From assembly GCA_001970955.1 (NCBI GenBank), contig MPUH01000280.1, positions 1 to 64,000 on the forward strand: a stretch of 64,000 bases of DNA, read 5' to 3'. Shown piece by piece: positions 33,572 through 43,271 of this stretch. Below the pieces are notes generated by a model. It was not told the DNA's origin. It saw only the letters and a program-made list of their open reading frames with translations, and searched no databases. The position numbers were made by a program, and so were the translations under genes. Positions within the stretch are counted from its first letter, which is position 1. Each line of letters begins with the position of its first letter. This DNA comes from Stentor coeruleus. Its lineage: Eukaryota > Ciliophora > Heterotrichea > Heterotrichida > Stentoridae.

Positions 33572-35032
33572 CTAAGATTTAGAATATTCATATGATGCAT
33601 CAAAATAAGCATTCGGGTATATTCCTATTTTTTCAGTAAATTTATAATCAGCTCCAGGATGAGTAGATTCAAACAATTTAATGCATGCTAATTGTGGTTC
33701 CTTTTCATGTCGCCCAAGTATCCACTCTTTGATTTCATTTTCTAATTTTTGATAACTCATAAGAATATTAATAAGTTCTCCTTTTTCACTATGTCTAAAA
33801 GGACAGCCATGAAATTCACCTAAAGCAGGTTTCGGCATTCTTGTAATTTTATTGCAAGTCCATGGAGAATAATCTGCCATTTTACCAAGTCGGCCATATG
33901 AATGTTTTATGTTATACTCATAGTTTTTTGAAAACTTTTCAGCTGTGACTTTTTCAGCAAACATTTTCCTCCAAAACTGTAAAGACTCTTCTAAAGGAAA
34001 ACCTAAACCTTTCAAATATAAGCCAAATTGTAATCTTCCATAATGCTTTAAATGATGATTGGATTTTAAACTCTGGTATAATTTCTTCATACATGGGGGA
34101 AAGTGAATCATTGCTAATTCGTCAATGTTACTCAAATTAATATTTCGTGGTCCCGTAGGAATTTTATATCCATCATCCATGTCTGGGTTTTTGACTTTTT
34201 CAAAAATATAAATCAATCTTTCATCTGTTACTTCTATTTTTTTCGCAGCCTCTAGTTCCATTACAAGTCCTGATCTAAAAATCTCTGAAATAATTAACTC
34301 TAAATCACATTTTAAAACATAAAAATATCCTCTTATTGGAAAGTAGTTTTTCTTTTTATAGTTAAGCAAATGAGTGCCTAGGCTTAGTGGGATTTTATAA
34401 TAACCTTCTAGTATTGGTTCTTTTTTAGCTTCATCTATTTCTGTTTGTATTATTTTTTTCGCTTCTGCTCCTGTTTTTTCTTCTGCTGCTATTTTTGCTT
34501 CTGCTGCTATTTTTGCTTCTGCTTCTCTTTTTGCTTCTACTGCTTTTATTACTTTTGCATCTTCTTCTATTTTGTAAGGATGAATTTTTTTATCTTGAGT
34601 GTGCGGAAACTCAATAGTGTTAATTATTTGAAGCTTTATATGAGGACCTATTAATTGCACTGGATCTACTAAATCCTTTAGTCTGTTTTGAAAAAGTAAG
34701 GTTTCTGTCTCTATCCACCATTTCGATTCTTCTGCGGAGTTTTTGACTGATAATTTCAGCATTTGGTGTGAAATTTTATCATTTTTTATAGAATCATCAT
34801 CTTGTGGACGCAATTTTTTACTAATGTCTTTAGTTTTAAGAATCCCTCTCTCTTTTTCTTTTGTTTCATCATTTTCACTTCTAGAGCGCGAAATTTCTAC
34901 ATCACGAAGAAGCTGATATCGTGAATTTACAATATTTTCTAGATTGGCTAAGTCAATAGTTCCATTGTGATCTTCATAAAACAAGCTAAGATTAATTAGA
35001 TTTTGCTTGTTCATACTAGTGCCGATTATCAT
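33572..35032 (-). CDS. DNA primase large subunit (PRIM2/PRI2-like)
   Basis: 486 residues. The C-terminal half matches PRIM2: HYGRLQFGLYLKGLGFPLEE, and the four cysteines that bind the 4Fe-4S cluster are visible in FPPCMKK (about 312), SPWTCNKI (about 392), GCPFRH (about 407) and ACIKLFE (about 445). The protein pairs with the catalytic primase subunit and DNA polymerase alpha to start Okazaki fragments in the nucleus. An Ala/Glu/Lys insertion (REAEAKIAAEAKIAAEEKTG) around residue 170-195 splits the N-terminal domain and is low-complexity, probably from slippage in GCAGAAGC-like repeats. Either ATG (35032 or six codons in, MNKQNL) could be the start. No intron. Confidence 0.92.
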   Translation of the reverse strand: MIIGTSMNKQNLINLSLFYEDHNGTIDLANLENIVNSRYQLLRDVEISRSRSENDETKEKERGILKTKDISKKLRPQDDDSIKNDKISHQMLKLSVKNSAEESKWWIETETLLFQNRLKDLVDPVQLIGPHIKLQIINTIEFPHTQDKKIHPYKIEEDAKVIKAVEAKREAEAKIAAEAKIAAEEKTGAEAKKIIQTEIDEAKKEPILEGYYKIPLSLGTHLLNYKKKNYFPIRGYFYVLKCDLELIISEIFRSGLVMELEAAKKIEVTDERLIYIFEKVKNPDMDDGYKIPTGPRNINLSNIDELAMIHFPPCMKKLYQSLKSNHHLKHYGRLQFGLYLKGLGFPLEESLQFWRKMFAEKVTAEKFSKNYEYNIKHSYGRLGKMADYSPWTCNKITRMPKPALGEFHGCPFRHSEKGELINILMSYQKLENEIKEWILGRHEKEPQLACIKLFESTHPGADYKFTEKIGIYPNAYFDASYEYSKS

Positions 35033-35697
35033 TTTCGCGGTTATTATAATATACCATAATATTTCTTATAAATATCTCAATATATATATATTTTATTTGC
35101 TGATTACTATAGATACTAACTGCATCTAGTCTATATTAAGCTGAAAGATTTTTGACGAATTCACATTAATAAATTTTATTTAGTATGCAAATGATGGCAA
35201 ATTTTGCAAGGTGCAACTAATCTCAAATAGCATTTTAAAAGCTTGTCTCTAGGTATCAAGCATTCTTCGGTTTCTTTTATTAAAGAATTCTCATTTTTAA
35301 GCTTAGAGGGTAACAATTATGAAAGTCTTTTAACTTCTCTTACACTGCTTATAAACATACTCATCTTATTATTCACTTCACCCTCAAATATGCTCTTCAG
35401 TTCTTTGTGGAAACTCGCGATAATCATAAGTAGAGATTTTTTTTACTTCTTTTGCATATTGAATTTAAATAAAATTGAATATTTACAAGAGGCGATATCT
35501 TATATAATCGTCATGGTATAATATGTTTAATATTTGTATAGTAAAATATGCTAGATTACGTAAGAAAAAATGTTTGGATTCTAAGAATATTTTAATCATC
35601 TACATCATTTTTCGCAAACTTTTAAAAGTTTTGCACTTGCAGAATGCATGATATACTGAAAAAATAAATTCAGAGTAATTAAACTTCATATAGATAA
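35033..35697. other. Intergenic with minus-strand coding remnant
   Basis: Between about 35200 and 35490 a minus-strand frame reads SFHKELKSIFEGEVNNKM, then LPSKLKNENSLIKETEEC and LLKCYLRLVAPCKICHHL. It is broken by one TAA in the middle and another near its start. It looks like a decaying coiled-coil/zinc-type fragment. No 15-nt intron fits. Confidence 0.4.
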
Positions 35698-36396
35698 TTA
35701 TAAATATACTCTCACATCATCGCACAAATGCATTTTGCGCAGTTTTTCAAGGCTCTTTATGAGCTCTTCATCATCTTCTTCTCCATTCCAAGACTTAATA
35801 CCTAAAGTATTTTTCCTATCTGCAACCATTTCTGGTCTATTATCCAACAAAAGGACATTTCTCAAATCTGCTTCAATCCTACTTACTCTTTTCCTATAAT
35901 CCCCTCTAACATTTTCACAAGTGTTCCTATAAAACCTCATTTTTTTCGGTATTACTTTCTCCAACTCAAGTATTTTCACAACTTTATCTGCATAATCCTC
36001 TACAGAAGATGTATATACACCTAATATATACATCTTATGAACTTCTTCAATAAACTTTGCCAAATGTGGTCTTTTATTTACAAAAATAGTTTTCCCATCA
36101 ACATTAATCTTTGTAGCCTTTTCTGTTAGTTTAGGTGATGCATAAATAAGAGTTCCATCTAAATCTAGTAGTAAAATTTTTTTGATCCTCCCTTGGGATT
36201 TTAATTTTTGAAATGGACTACTTGGAGAAGGCTTACTGATGACAGCGCGGACAGGAATGCATAATCTAAAAATACAATAATAAGCCAAGCACAATAACCG
36301 ATATAAAAGTAAAAAAGCAAACTCTCCAATTGCAAGTGCATAGAAAGCAAGCTTCTCATAAAAAGAAATGCTATCAAGGTCTTGTTTAATAATCAT
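35698..36396 (-). CDS. FCP1/SCP-family phosphatase, membrane-anchored (Dullard/CTDNEP1-like)
   Basis: 232 residues. The HAD-type active site is LLLDLDGTLIYA (about residue 75-85; the first Asp is the nucleophile). It is followed by KRPHLAKFIEEV, YTSSVEDYADKVV, and the conserved LLLDNRPEMVADRKNTLGI with SWNGEEDDEEL. These are hallmarks of the small CTD-phosphatase family (NIF domain). A hydrophobic N-terminal segment (FAFLLLYRLLCLAYYCIF) places it on a membrane, as in CTDNEP1/Dullard, which acts at the ER or nuclear envelope on lipin. The substrate here is inferred only by that similarity. Single exon. Confidence 0.88.
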   Translation of the reverse strand: MIIKQDLDSISFYEKLAFYALAIGEFAFLLLYRLLCLAYYCIFRLCIPVRAVISKPSPSSPFQKLKSQGRIKKILLLDLDGTLIYASPKLTEKATKINVDGKTIFVNKRPHLAKFIEEVHKMYILGVYTSSVEDYADKVVKILELEKVIPKKMRFYRNTCENVRGDYRKRVSRIEADLRNVLLLDNRPEMVADRKNTLGIKSWNGEEDDEELIKSLEKLRKMHLCDDVRVYL

Positions 36397-37021
36397 TATA
36401 GATATTGCTCACTAGAATTAAAGGGATTCGAATGGCGATTTTATATACTAAAAACCGAAAAGATTATTTTGCTTGTGTTTTTAATGGGTATTTTAAGAAT
36501 TCGGCTTGGAATAGTAATTTTGGCAGCAGTATATGGAAAATTATTATAAAACATAATCTTGTGATTGTAGTGATTATATTTATAAGTCTATTTTTTTGGA
36601 AAATTTCGCTGGTAGGAAGATAGGAGAAATTATTTGAAGATAGATAATATTAATATCTAGATTCTAATTCTTGTTATAAAGATAGGGCAAAAGGATAAAG
36701 TTTTATTTTTCTAGAGATAATTAAAGAGAATACAATATGAGCATTTATATTTCTAGAATAAATTATTGGAAATTTGTATTTGAGATTTGATTTTAAATGT
36801 TTGTATGTATATTTTAGATAATTTGCTTCTGGAACATCCTAACTGTCTTACAATTATCAAGATTTAAACACAAAAATCCACATTATCGACTAAAATTTTA
36901 TCAAAATTTTATCATCTTTATTATAGCATATCATCTAAAAACAAATTATTTGCATAAAAGTAAAAAGCTTAAAAACTACCTTTATTTTTTTACCTTTATT
37001 ACTTTTAATATTATTTTTTAT
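36397..37021. other. Divergent intergenic region
   Basis: Promoter side of both the phosphatase gene and the IQ-motif gene. A 72-codon plus ORF at 36405-36623 with a hydrophobic end is present but unsupported. Confidence 0.4.
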
Positions 37022-38476
37022 ATGAACGAATTTGTTAGTAAAAGAGTTTGCAAGTATGGACCTTTACCCCCAGATCCTATGTTTCATAAATCATATAAGT
37101 TTTACAAAGAAACTCGTCCAAACTATCAAGACAATTCACTAGGTAAATCTAGAAAAAGTAAAGAAATATTTATGTCAAAAGAATCATTACTTACACAAAG
37201 TAGACAACAATTAAATACTGTCTTATCAAAGCACAGATTACTCAAAGATAGAGTAGAAAGCTTTAGTTCAGAATGTTTTGATTATTTTAAGAAAAGACAT
37301 GATTTAGAAGAAGCTAATGCTGTTATGAATAAGGCTGCGATTAAGTTGCAAAGATTTTTTAGAAAGTATATGATTAGGATTTTTCTTGATGTGGATATGA
37401 TACAAAAAAGAAGAGAAATATTAGATAAACAATTGAATGATCTTGATGATTTTTCAAATTACTGTCATATGTTTGTTGGGAAAGTAGCTAAAACCAATGC
37501 GATTTTAATACAAAAAGCTTATAAACGTCGATTGTTTTTGAAGAAAATACAAAGAATCTCTCAAGTTTATTATACTTTTAAGACAATAAAGGAGGAAAAA
37601 GCTGAAAAAATACTTAAAATATACTTAAAATTTTTTGCATGTACTGAGAAAATTGAGTTGCTTAAGTACTTGGAATACAGAGAAATAAAACTTGGAAAAA
37701 TACGAAGAAAACTATCTTTAATAAAAATAAAGCAAATAATAAGACGTGAAAAAATCAACATCAGATTAATCAAGTTTAAAATTAGAAAATTAAAAAGGTC
37801 AACAACGTTAATAATTCCTAAACATAGAGAAAGGATTAGGAAATACTCTTCAATGAGCCCTACAAAAGTTTTAGCTACTGAAGGAAGTTTTTGTATAGAA
37901 AAATCAATTCACGAAAATGATTTAGATAAAGAAGAAGATGATGAACAACATACAAGTGCTACTGAAAAAGAAGAAAAGGAAAGAGAAAAGGAAAAAGAAC
38001 GGGCAATGCTTGCACAATTAGAACGAAAAGAAAAAATTTCATTAGGATTTATTTCTTATAATGTCAAGCGTGCTAAGTATAAATTTTATAGAAAAATAAA
38101 AAAAGAAAGCTTTGATGAGTTTCTTAAAAACTCGCATGGATCAAGAGATATTAAAAATAAAATACTTTTTGATAAACTGGAAAATAAAATGATGCCTATA
38201 AATGAAATAAAGAAAATTCCTGAGAAAAAAAGAACTAAAAGTTATAAAATAAATTATAAGCCTGATAATTATCTTAGGGATACTGAGAATTTTGAATTAC
38301 ATAGATTTAAACCAGAAGGTAGTTTGAAATTGAAAAAAGTTCCTAGTAATTTTAAGTTCAATTTTCGTGGGAAAATTTTATTACCAACAATATCTTATAG
38401 GTCTAAAAAAAGAGAAAAAGCTTTAACTCCTGATATATTTATTTTACCCAGATGGAATATAGCTAGTTATAATTAA
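37022..38476 (+). CDS. IQ-motif basic protein
   Basis: 484 residues from the preferred start ATG 37022 (MNEFVSKRVCKYGPLPPDPM); an upstream in-frame ORF to 36950 is AT-type leader. Two IQ-like calmodulin-binding motifs are visible: AAIKLQRFFRKYMIRIF at about 110-126 and AILIQKAYKRRLFLKKIQ at about 160-177. Basic helical segments follow, with an acidic patch (NDLDKEEDDEQHTSATEKEE) and a basic C-terminus. There is no motor or enzyme domain. Likely a calmodulin- or centrin-binding structural protein; Ca2+-binding partners are common in the contractile cortex of ciliates. Single exon. Confidence 0.8.
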   Translation: MNEFVSKRVCKYGPLPPDPMFHKSYKFYKETRPNYQDNSLGKSRKSKEIFMSKESLLTQSRQQLNTVLSKHRLLKDRVESFSSECFDYFKKRHDLEEANAVMNKAAIKLQRFFRKYMIRIFLDVDMIQKRREILDKQLNDLDDFSNYCHMFVGKVAKTNAILIQKAYKRRLFLKKIQRISQVYYTFKTIKEEKAEKILKIYLKFFACTEKIELLKYLEYREIKLGKIRRKLSLIKIKQIIRREKINIRLIKFKIRKLKRSTTLIIPKHRERIRKYSSMSPTKVLATEGSFCIEKSIHENDLDKEEDDEQHTSATEKEEKEREKEKERAMLAQLERKEKISLGFISYNVKRAKYKFYRKIKKESFDEFLKNSHGSRDIKNKILFDKLENKMMPINEIKKIPEKKRTKSYKINYKPDNYLRDTENFELHRFKPEGSLKLKKVPSNFKFNFRGKILLPTISYRSKKREKALTPDIFILPRWNIASYN

Positions 38477-38858
38477 TTTCATGTTTATTCAATTTTATAA
38501 ACAAATTATAAACTATTTAGTATAATGATAATGTCTTAAAATATATATAGTGTTTAAGTAGATGCTCAAAAATACTTATAAGTAATTAAAATTTATATTA
38601 ATTATTCCATTTAATATGCGAAGATTTTTCCATTATATATTAAATTATATTAATTCAAACTTTCTTCTTTACATAAGCTAAAATTATATTTTTTCAGAAT
38701 CAGTAAAGGGTGAATTGATTATCATTTAATATTAGCTATCTTAAACTTTCTTTTATTTTGACTTTATTTAAAATAATATAAATTGGAGACTACAGTTGGC
38801 ATAAGAAAACCAATCTACTAAACAAGAATCTTAAAGATATTAATAATAGTTAACTTTT
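38477..38858. other. Intergenic
   Basis: Convergent AT-rich spacer. No element is seen. Confidence 0.5.
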
Positions 38859-39227
38859 CTAGATAATTAAGCAATTAGTTTCGTTAGATGCTTTAAACAT
38901 GCAGCTGCTACACCATAATGATTTTTTAACTTCATCTCTTTCAAGTATCATTGCTGGCTTTGCCGTATAGTTCGTCTCCTCTTCTTTTGTTTTTGATTTA
39001 CGAGGACTGCGTTCTAAGTCATTTAGTTGGAAATTCTGGAAAATGTTTTTCTCTTCACTGTTGCTACTCGAATAGAAAGAACCGTTTACTTCTCCGAAAG
39101 AAGCTTCAAAATCTGCAGATTCTAAGGATTTATTAGAAGCAAAGTCTTTGTATGTTGTAAAATCTTGATGCTTATTCGTAGAACTTTTATGATTTTCTGC
39201 TTCCATTCGTATAGGTTTTGTATTCAT
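38859..39227 (-). CDS. Small polar protein with CaaX-like end
   Basis: 122 residues, Ser/Asn/Glu-rich and probably disordered, with no domain. The last residues are SNETNCLII, a Cys four from the end followed by two aliphatic residues, which fits a prenylation (CaaX) box. Two other cysteines lie shortly before it (LWCSSCMF) and could be palmitoylated. This suggests a peripheral membrane protein. Starts MNTKPIRMEAENHKSS; the second ATG (MEAENHK) is also possible. Confidence 0.6.
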   Translation of the reverse strand: MNTKPIRMEAENHKSSTNKHQDFTTYKDFASNKSLESADFEASFGEVNGSFYSSSNSEEKNIFQNFQLNDLERSPRKSKTKEEETNYTAKPAMILERDEVKKSLWCSSCMFKASNETNCLII

Positions 39228-40539
39228 GGTTATTTATTATCTTTTGTTTGTTTAAGTGTATTAGAATATTTAAGATGTTTAAATCTTATTAAAACTCTCT
39301 AGTTAAAGATCTATTTCGGGTATGTTTTGAAGATTATAAGTAAAATTTGTTAGACTATAAGATAACAGAAGGATATTGTTGTGAAGTATTTGATTATTAT
39401 AAGGAAAATTGCGGGAAAGATTTATAAGAAGAAAATTTTATTGGGAAGATAAGAGAAAGTTATTGTTAGTTAAGATTAGTAGATGGTTTAAGATATGTTT
39501 TAGTATGAAAAGTATTAATTCTAAAGTTTGAGGTTTAATTTTAAATGTTTGAGGAATAAGGAGAGGATTTTAACATAGTGAGCTATAATGTTTTAAGGTT
39601 ATATATTGGTTTAATCTTTTGATAATTTTCATTTGTATTTTTAAATATATTGCAAAATTTGTTATTACTTAAATATAAAACGATTAAAATCCATAGGATC
39701 TTCTTTAAATCTTTTAATCGGTGTATTTCTTTGTATTAACATGATTTTATTAATTAAAAAAATAAAGATTAAATCTCTGATACACTTTACCTTCTTTCTC
39801 AAAGGTTATAATTTAATTTTTAGTATTTCTACCAACATCAACAAAAATTTCCACCTGACATTATGTATAATCTCCAAGTTACCTTTGATGATTAAGCAAC
39901 TTGGTATCAACACCTTTCTCAGAAAGTAAAATTGTATTATTCTATGACAACAAATGTATTTCATCAACAAAAATCCAATTCTCCCACCTATAGCCATTAT
40001 CATTTGATCATTTATCCTTAAGAATTTTTCCTTATCTCAAAAGACTAAGCCTATTGATATAGGATCTAAGGTTATAGTAATGCTCAAAATATGTGTAGAT
40101 TCCAATTATAACTCTCAATAAGAAAAAAAAATACTTGAGTTCCACAGCATGTGAAAAGGGTTTTCTAAGTGCACACACAAGCTAAAATGAATAAATAGAG
40201 TAGGAAGACAAACAAGATAAAGGAAATACATAGGTTTTTTCTCAAAGCTTCACTTCCAAAATCACAAATTCGCCATTACAATTGATATCAATTTGCTCTT
40301 TTCACTTGAAAAATTTAAGTCTTTTGTATAAACCTTTCGATCCTAATGAATATATTTAGTAAATTCTTTATTATTTTGATTTCCCATATATATTCTTCGA
40401 ATATAAGTTTAACTGTCAAAAATAGCCTAGTCAAAGTTCTTCTTACCTTAGCATATTATTATCCATTATTTTGAAGTACAGGACTATTTGATTAATATGA
40501 TTACGAATATCTAAATTTGTATATTAGAATACTATAATT
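39228..40539. other. Intergenic with minus-strand gene remnant
   Basis: From about 39740 to 40010 the minus strand carries a coding-like frame (NDNGYRWENWIFVDEIHLLS; NTILLSEKGVDTKLLNHQR; CQVEIFVDVGRNTKN; ITFEKEGKVYQRFNLYFF) interrupted by four stops. It is clearly decayed. The family is not recognised. The remainder shows nothing. Confidence 0.45.
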
Positions 40540-41409
40540 ATGGACAATTCTGATAGCGATGGTGAAATCCAAGTCAATACAGAAAGTTTTATGTCTTCTC
40601 TTTCCAGTAGTTATGCCCAGTCAATAATACCTCAATATATACTAGGGCAGGATTTAAATGCATTTAAACAAGAATTCAATTGTAAAATCTGTGGAGCCAA
40701 AGTAAAAGATACATTAATTCGAGGAAAGTCCAAAAGATACAGTTGCAAATTCTGTCACCATGCAGTTTGTGCAAATTGTTCGAATCTTAGATGTATGCAA
40801 ACTGCTCGAGGTGAGATTCTACGAATTTGTATTGATTGCTTTAATAAAGCTATAAGAGATAAATTTATTGATGAACTCAAAGAGGATAAAGAACGAATGT
40901 TGTCGATAATCAAGACTGAAAAAGAATCTAATGAGACAGCTATAAATAATCTTAAAAAGCTAATCATCAAAAAAAGAGCTAAAATTGAACGTATAAAAGC
41001 AGATTTATATAGTTGTAATAAAAGAACTATTGAATTGAATGATTGGCAGTATATTGATAACAATTACACCTTAGAAGTTCTTAATGATGCAAAAACAAGG
41101 CTTGGGAGAAGATTGAAAAGACACGATAAAATTAAAAAGAAAATATTAGAAAACCAACACTATTTGAACACTTTACAAAATGAAAAAGTCAATAATGAAC
41201 TTAATCAATCTAATCTTCAGGCTGATTTAGCATCATTTGATATTAGAAGAATGTCTTTGAAAATGAAGGATGAAAAAAGTTTAGAAATATTGAAAAGTCA
41301 GATCATCTCACATAATGGGGTTGTTTCTACGTTAAAACAAGATATAGAAACAATACAAAGTAGAATAGCAGAAGCTCTTAAAGGACAAGATGATTGTGTG
41401 ATCCAATAG
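40540..41409 (+). CDS. FYVE-like zinc-finger coiled-coil protein
   Basis: 289 residues. Residues about 49-108 hold a cross-braced zinc finger of FYVE/FYVE-related type: CKICGAKV, RYSCKFCHHAVCANCSN and RICIDCF, giving eight metal-binding Cys in C-X2-C pairs. The basic patch before VC (normally RHHCR) is partly kept as KRYSCKF, so phosphoinositide binding is possible but uncertain. Residues 115-285 form a long coiled coil. The protein could be an endosomal tether or adaptor. It is followed 38 bp downstream by the USP-like gene on the same strand. Confidence 0.78.
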   Translation: MDNSDSDGEIQVNTESFMSSLSSSYAQSIIPQYILGQDLNAFKQEFNCKICGAKVKDTLIRGKSKRYSCKFCHHAVCANCSNLRCMQTARGEILRICIDCFNKAIRDKFIDELKEDKERMLSIIKTEKESNETAINNLKKLIIKKRAKIERIKADLYSCNKRTIELNDWQYIDNNYTLEVLNDAKTRLGRRLKRHDKIKKKILENQHYLNTLQNEKVNNELNQSNLQADLASFDIRRMSLKMKDEKSLEILKSQIISHNGVVSTLKQDIETIQSRIAEALKGQDDCVIQ

Positions 41410-41447
41410 TCAATATTTAATTTTGATTAGTTTAATTTTTCTTAGCT

Positions 41448-42716
41448 ATGGCAACTATTGAAGACGATTTAGGGTATTTTTATACAGCCTTTCAAGCAAT
41501 TTTTTCAAACCAAGAAATAGTAGAAGCTTTAAAAGAACATAACTGTGATTCATCATTGTCATTTTTTTCCCAGCTGGAAGAATTACGTTCAGATTCTAGT
41601 TTCAGAGATGACATTGCCAGAAAAATCAAAAATATTTTTGTCCAAAAAGGAGTTAAAGCTTTGAATCTTTCTGATAGCTTTAGGATGATTTTTCTTAGAA
41701 TTATCATAGAAGAGCAAAAAGAAAACAAAAATGCTTTGACTTCACTTTACAATATTGCCGGACATGAGGATTTAATATGTGACTGCAGCTTAGAACAAGA
41801 AATACCATTATCGCAAATATTTATGTTAACTTTAAGAGTTGAAAGTACAGAAGATATTAGATACAACATAGACAACATGATAAAAAAAGAAATGGAATCA
41901 GTGATAAAAATTTGCCCTAAAAATCCGAATTGCGATAAAAAAACAACTAGAAGAAAATTTTTGCTTACAAAATTCCCACAGATTTTATTTATATCAATAC
42001 TATGGTTTGTTGGCAGTGACAAAATTGTAAAAAAATTTATATCCCAACTTGGATTTAAACTTAACTCAATAGGAGATGATAATAAACCTTATGAGCTTTC
42101 TGCTATTGCTTTTACCAAAAAAAAAAACTCATTATTTACTTTATATTCAGATAATGGTTGGAAGAATAATAGCAAAAAAATTGCAAATAATTTACAAGAC
42201 CTTTCTTCATTAATAGAATCTAATGAATTTCCAGAAGTTCTTATATATAAACAAGTAAGTCCTAATTGGTTATGTGACTGCAATAATTATCATCCTTCAG
42301 TTCAGGATCTTTGTAATATATGCTTTTTTATAAACCCAAATAAAAATGGATGGATTTGTATGCAGTGTAAAGAACTTAGACCTAATACAAGTACTCAATG
42401 CATTTATTGTAATACTCATCGATTTAAAATCACTTGTAAAACTTGTGTTAAATGTGGGGCTTTTTATGATAAAAGTAATGATATTTGTACGAATTGCTCT
42501 GAGAATGAAAAGGTATTAGAAGGAAATGATTTAATTGGGAAATCAATGCAAAATGAAAAGAAAAAGAATGAAGATAATTTATCGTGCTTTTTATGTAAAC
42601 GTTTTTCTATTTATAAAATATGCTCCAATCATAATCTATGTGTATTATGCTATGAAAATTCTGATACTGAAATATGTTATAAATGCTTAGACCTTAGCAA
42701 TAATTTTAAAACTTAA
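41448..42716 (+). CDS. USP-like protein, apparently inactive, with RanBP2-type zinc fingers
   Basis: 422 residues. The first 240 residues resemble a ubiquitin-specific protease fold: KFPQILFISILWF is like the LP..L.-hydrophobic-L.RF strand, then YELSAIAFTK and HEDLICDCS. No catalytic Cys box or His box can be seen, so it is probably non-catalytic. The C-terminal third is Cys-rich: WLCDCNN, GWICMQCKELRPNTSTQC (a RanBP2-type finger with W-X-C-X2-C...N...C-X2-C, about residue 300), CKTCVKCGAFY, and a final CFLCKRF...CVLCYEN module. A ubiquitin- or RNA-binding adaptor role is plausible. The USP link is by pattern only. Confidence 0.6.
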   Translation: MATIEDDLGYFYTAFQAIFSNQEIVEALKEHNCDSSLSFFSQLEELRSDSSFRDDIARKIKNIFVQKGVKALNLSDSFRMIFLRIIIEEQKENKNALTSLYNIAGHEDLICDCSLEQEIPLSQIFMLTLRVESTEDIRYNIDNMIKKEMESVIKICPKNPNCDKKTTRRKFLLTKFPQILFISILWFVGSDKIVKKFISQLGFKLNSIGDDNKPYELSAIAFTKKKNSLFTLYSDNGWKNNSKKIANNLQDLSSLIESNEFPEVLIYKQVSPNWLCDCNNYHPSVQDLCNICFFINPNKNGWICMQCKELRPNTSTQCIYCNTHRFKITCKTCVKCGAFYDKSNDICTNCSENEKVLEGNDLIGKSMQNEKKKNEDNLSCFLCKRFSIYKICSNHNLCVLCYENSDTEICYKCLDLSNNFKT

Positions 42717-43076
42717 AATCATGTCTTGGTAAATAATTCTTAAATCTTGTTATTTAGCTATTATTCAGGTACTGAATCTGACGTGAAGATTTTATTCATG
42801 CAAACAAATTAAAATTTTACTTATATCATCAACTTGAAAATCTATTAATACAAAATATTACAACCCCAAATCATATTAACTAAAAAAATTATTTGAATTC
42901 CATCAATTTCCTTATTCCCATCCATGCTAAAACTCATAAACAATTCCAAAATTTTATAAAAATCTTTGAATTATTCTAAATATTATATTGAATAACTCAT
43001 TCGCAGGTATAATTAATTTCAAAAAGCCTATAAAGAGTAACTAGATCATATAACATCTATAAATAGATTTAAGAAA
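42717..43076. other. Intergenic
   Basis: AT-rich spacer between convergent units. Nothing is recognised. Confidence 0.5.
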
Positions 43077-43271
43077 TCAGTTTGTTTGATTAGTTATTAG
43101 TTTTTCCAATGGGTTATAATAGAAATGGCAAAGAGCAAGAATCACACAAGCCACAACCAGAATAAGAAAAACCACAGGAATGGGATAAAAAAGCCCAATA
43201 AACAGAGGTATGAATCTTTGAAAGGATGTGACTTGAAGTACAGAAAGAACAGGAGGTTCGCTCAGCTTCAT
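43077..43271 (-). CDS. Small membrane ORF
   Basis: 64 residues starting [19 protein letters not shown], with one or two hydrophobic segments ([29 protein letters not shown]) and a polar end. Codon use is more GC-balanced than in surrounding spacer, which supports a real gene, but there is no homology I recognise. Confidence 0.45.
   Translation of the reverse strand: MKLSEPPVLSVLQVTSFQRFIPLFIGLFYPIPVVFLILVVACVILALCHFYYNPLEKLITNQTN

Noticed and set aside
34445-34654. Cys/Phe-rich plus-strand ORF.
   Set aside because: Mirror image of the Ala/Glu repeat in the primase gene on the other strand.
36415-36440. A TTCGAATCCC-like string resembling a tRNA T-arm.
   Set aside because: No matching acceptor, D-arm or anticodon arm can be folded around it.
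36405-36623. 72-codon plus-strand ORF with a hydrophobic end.
   Set aside because: Begins 9 bp from the divergent phosphatase start codon, another frame is equally open, and no family is recognised.
39741-39929. Plus-strand ORF of 62 codons.
   Set aside because: Overlaps a better coding-like, though decayed, minus-strand frame.
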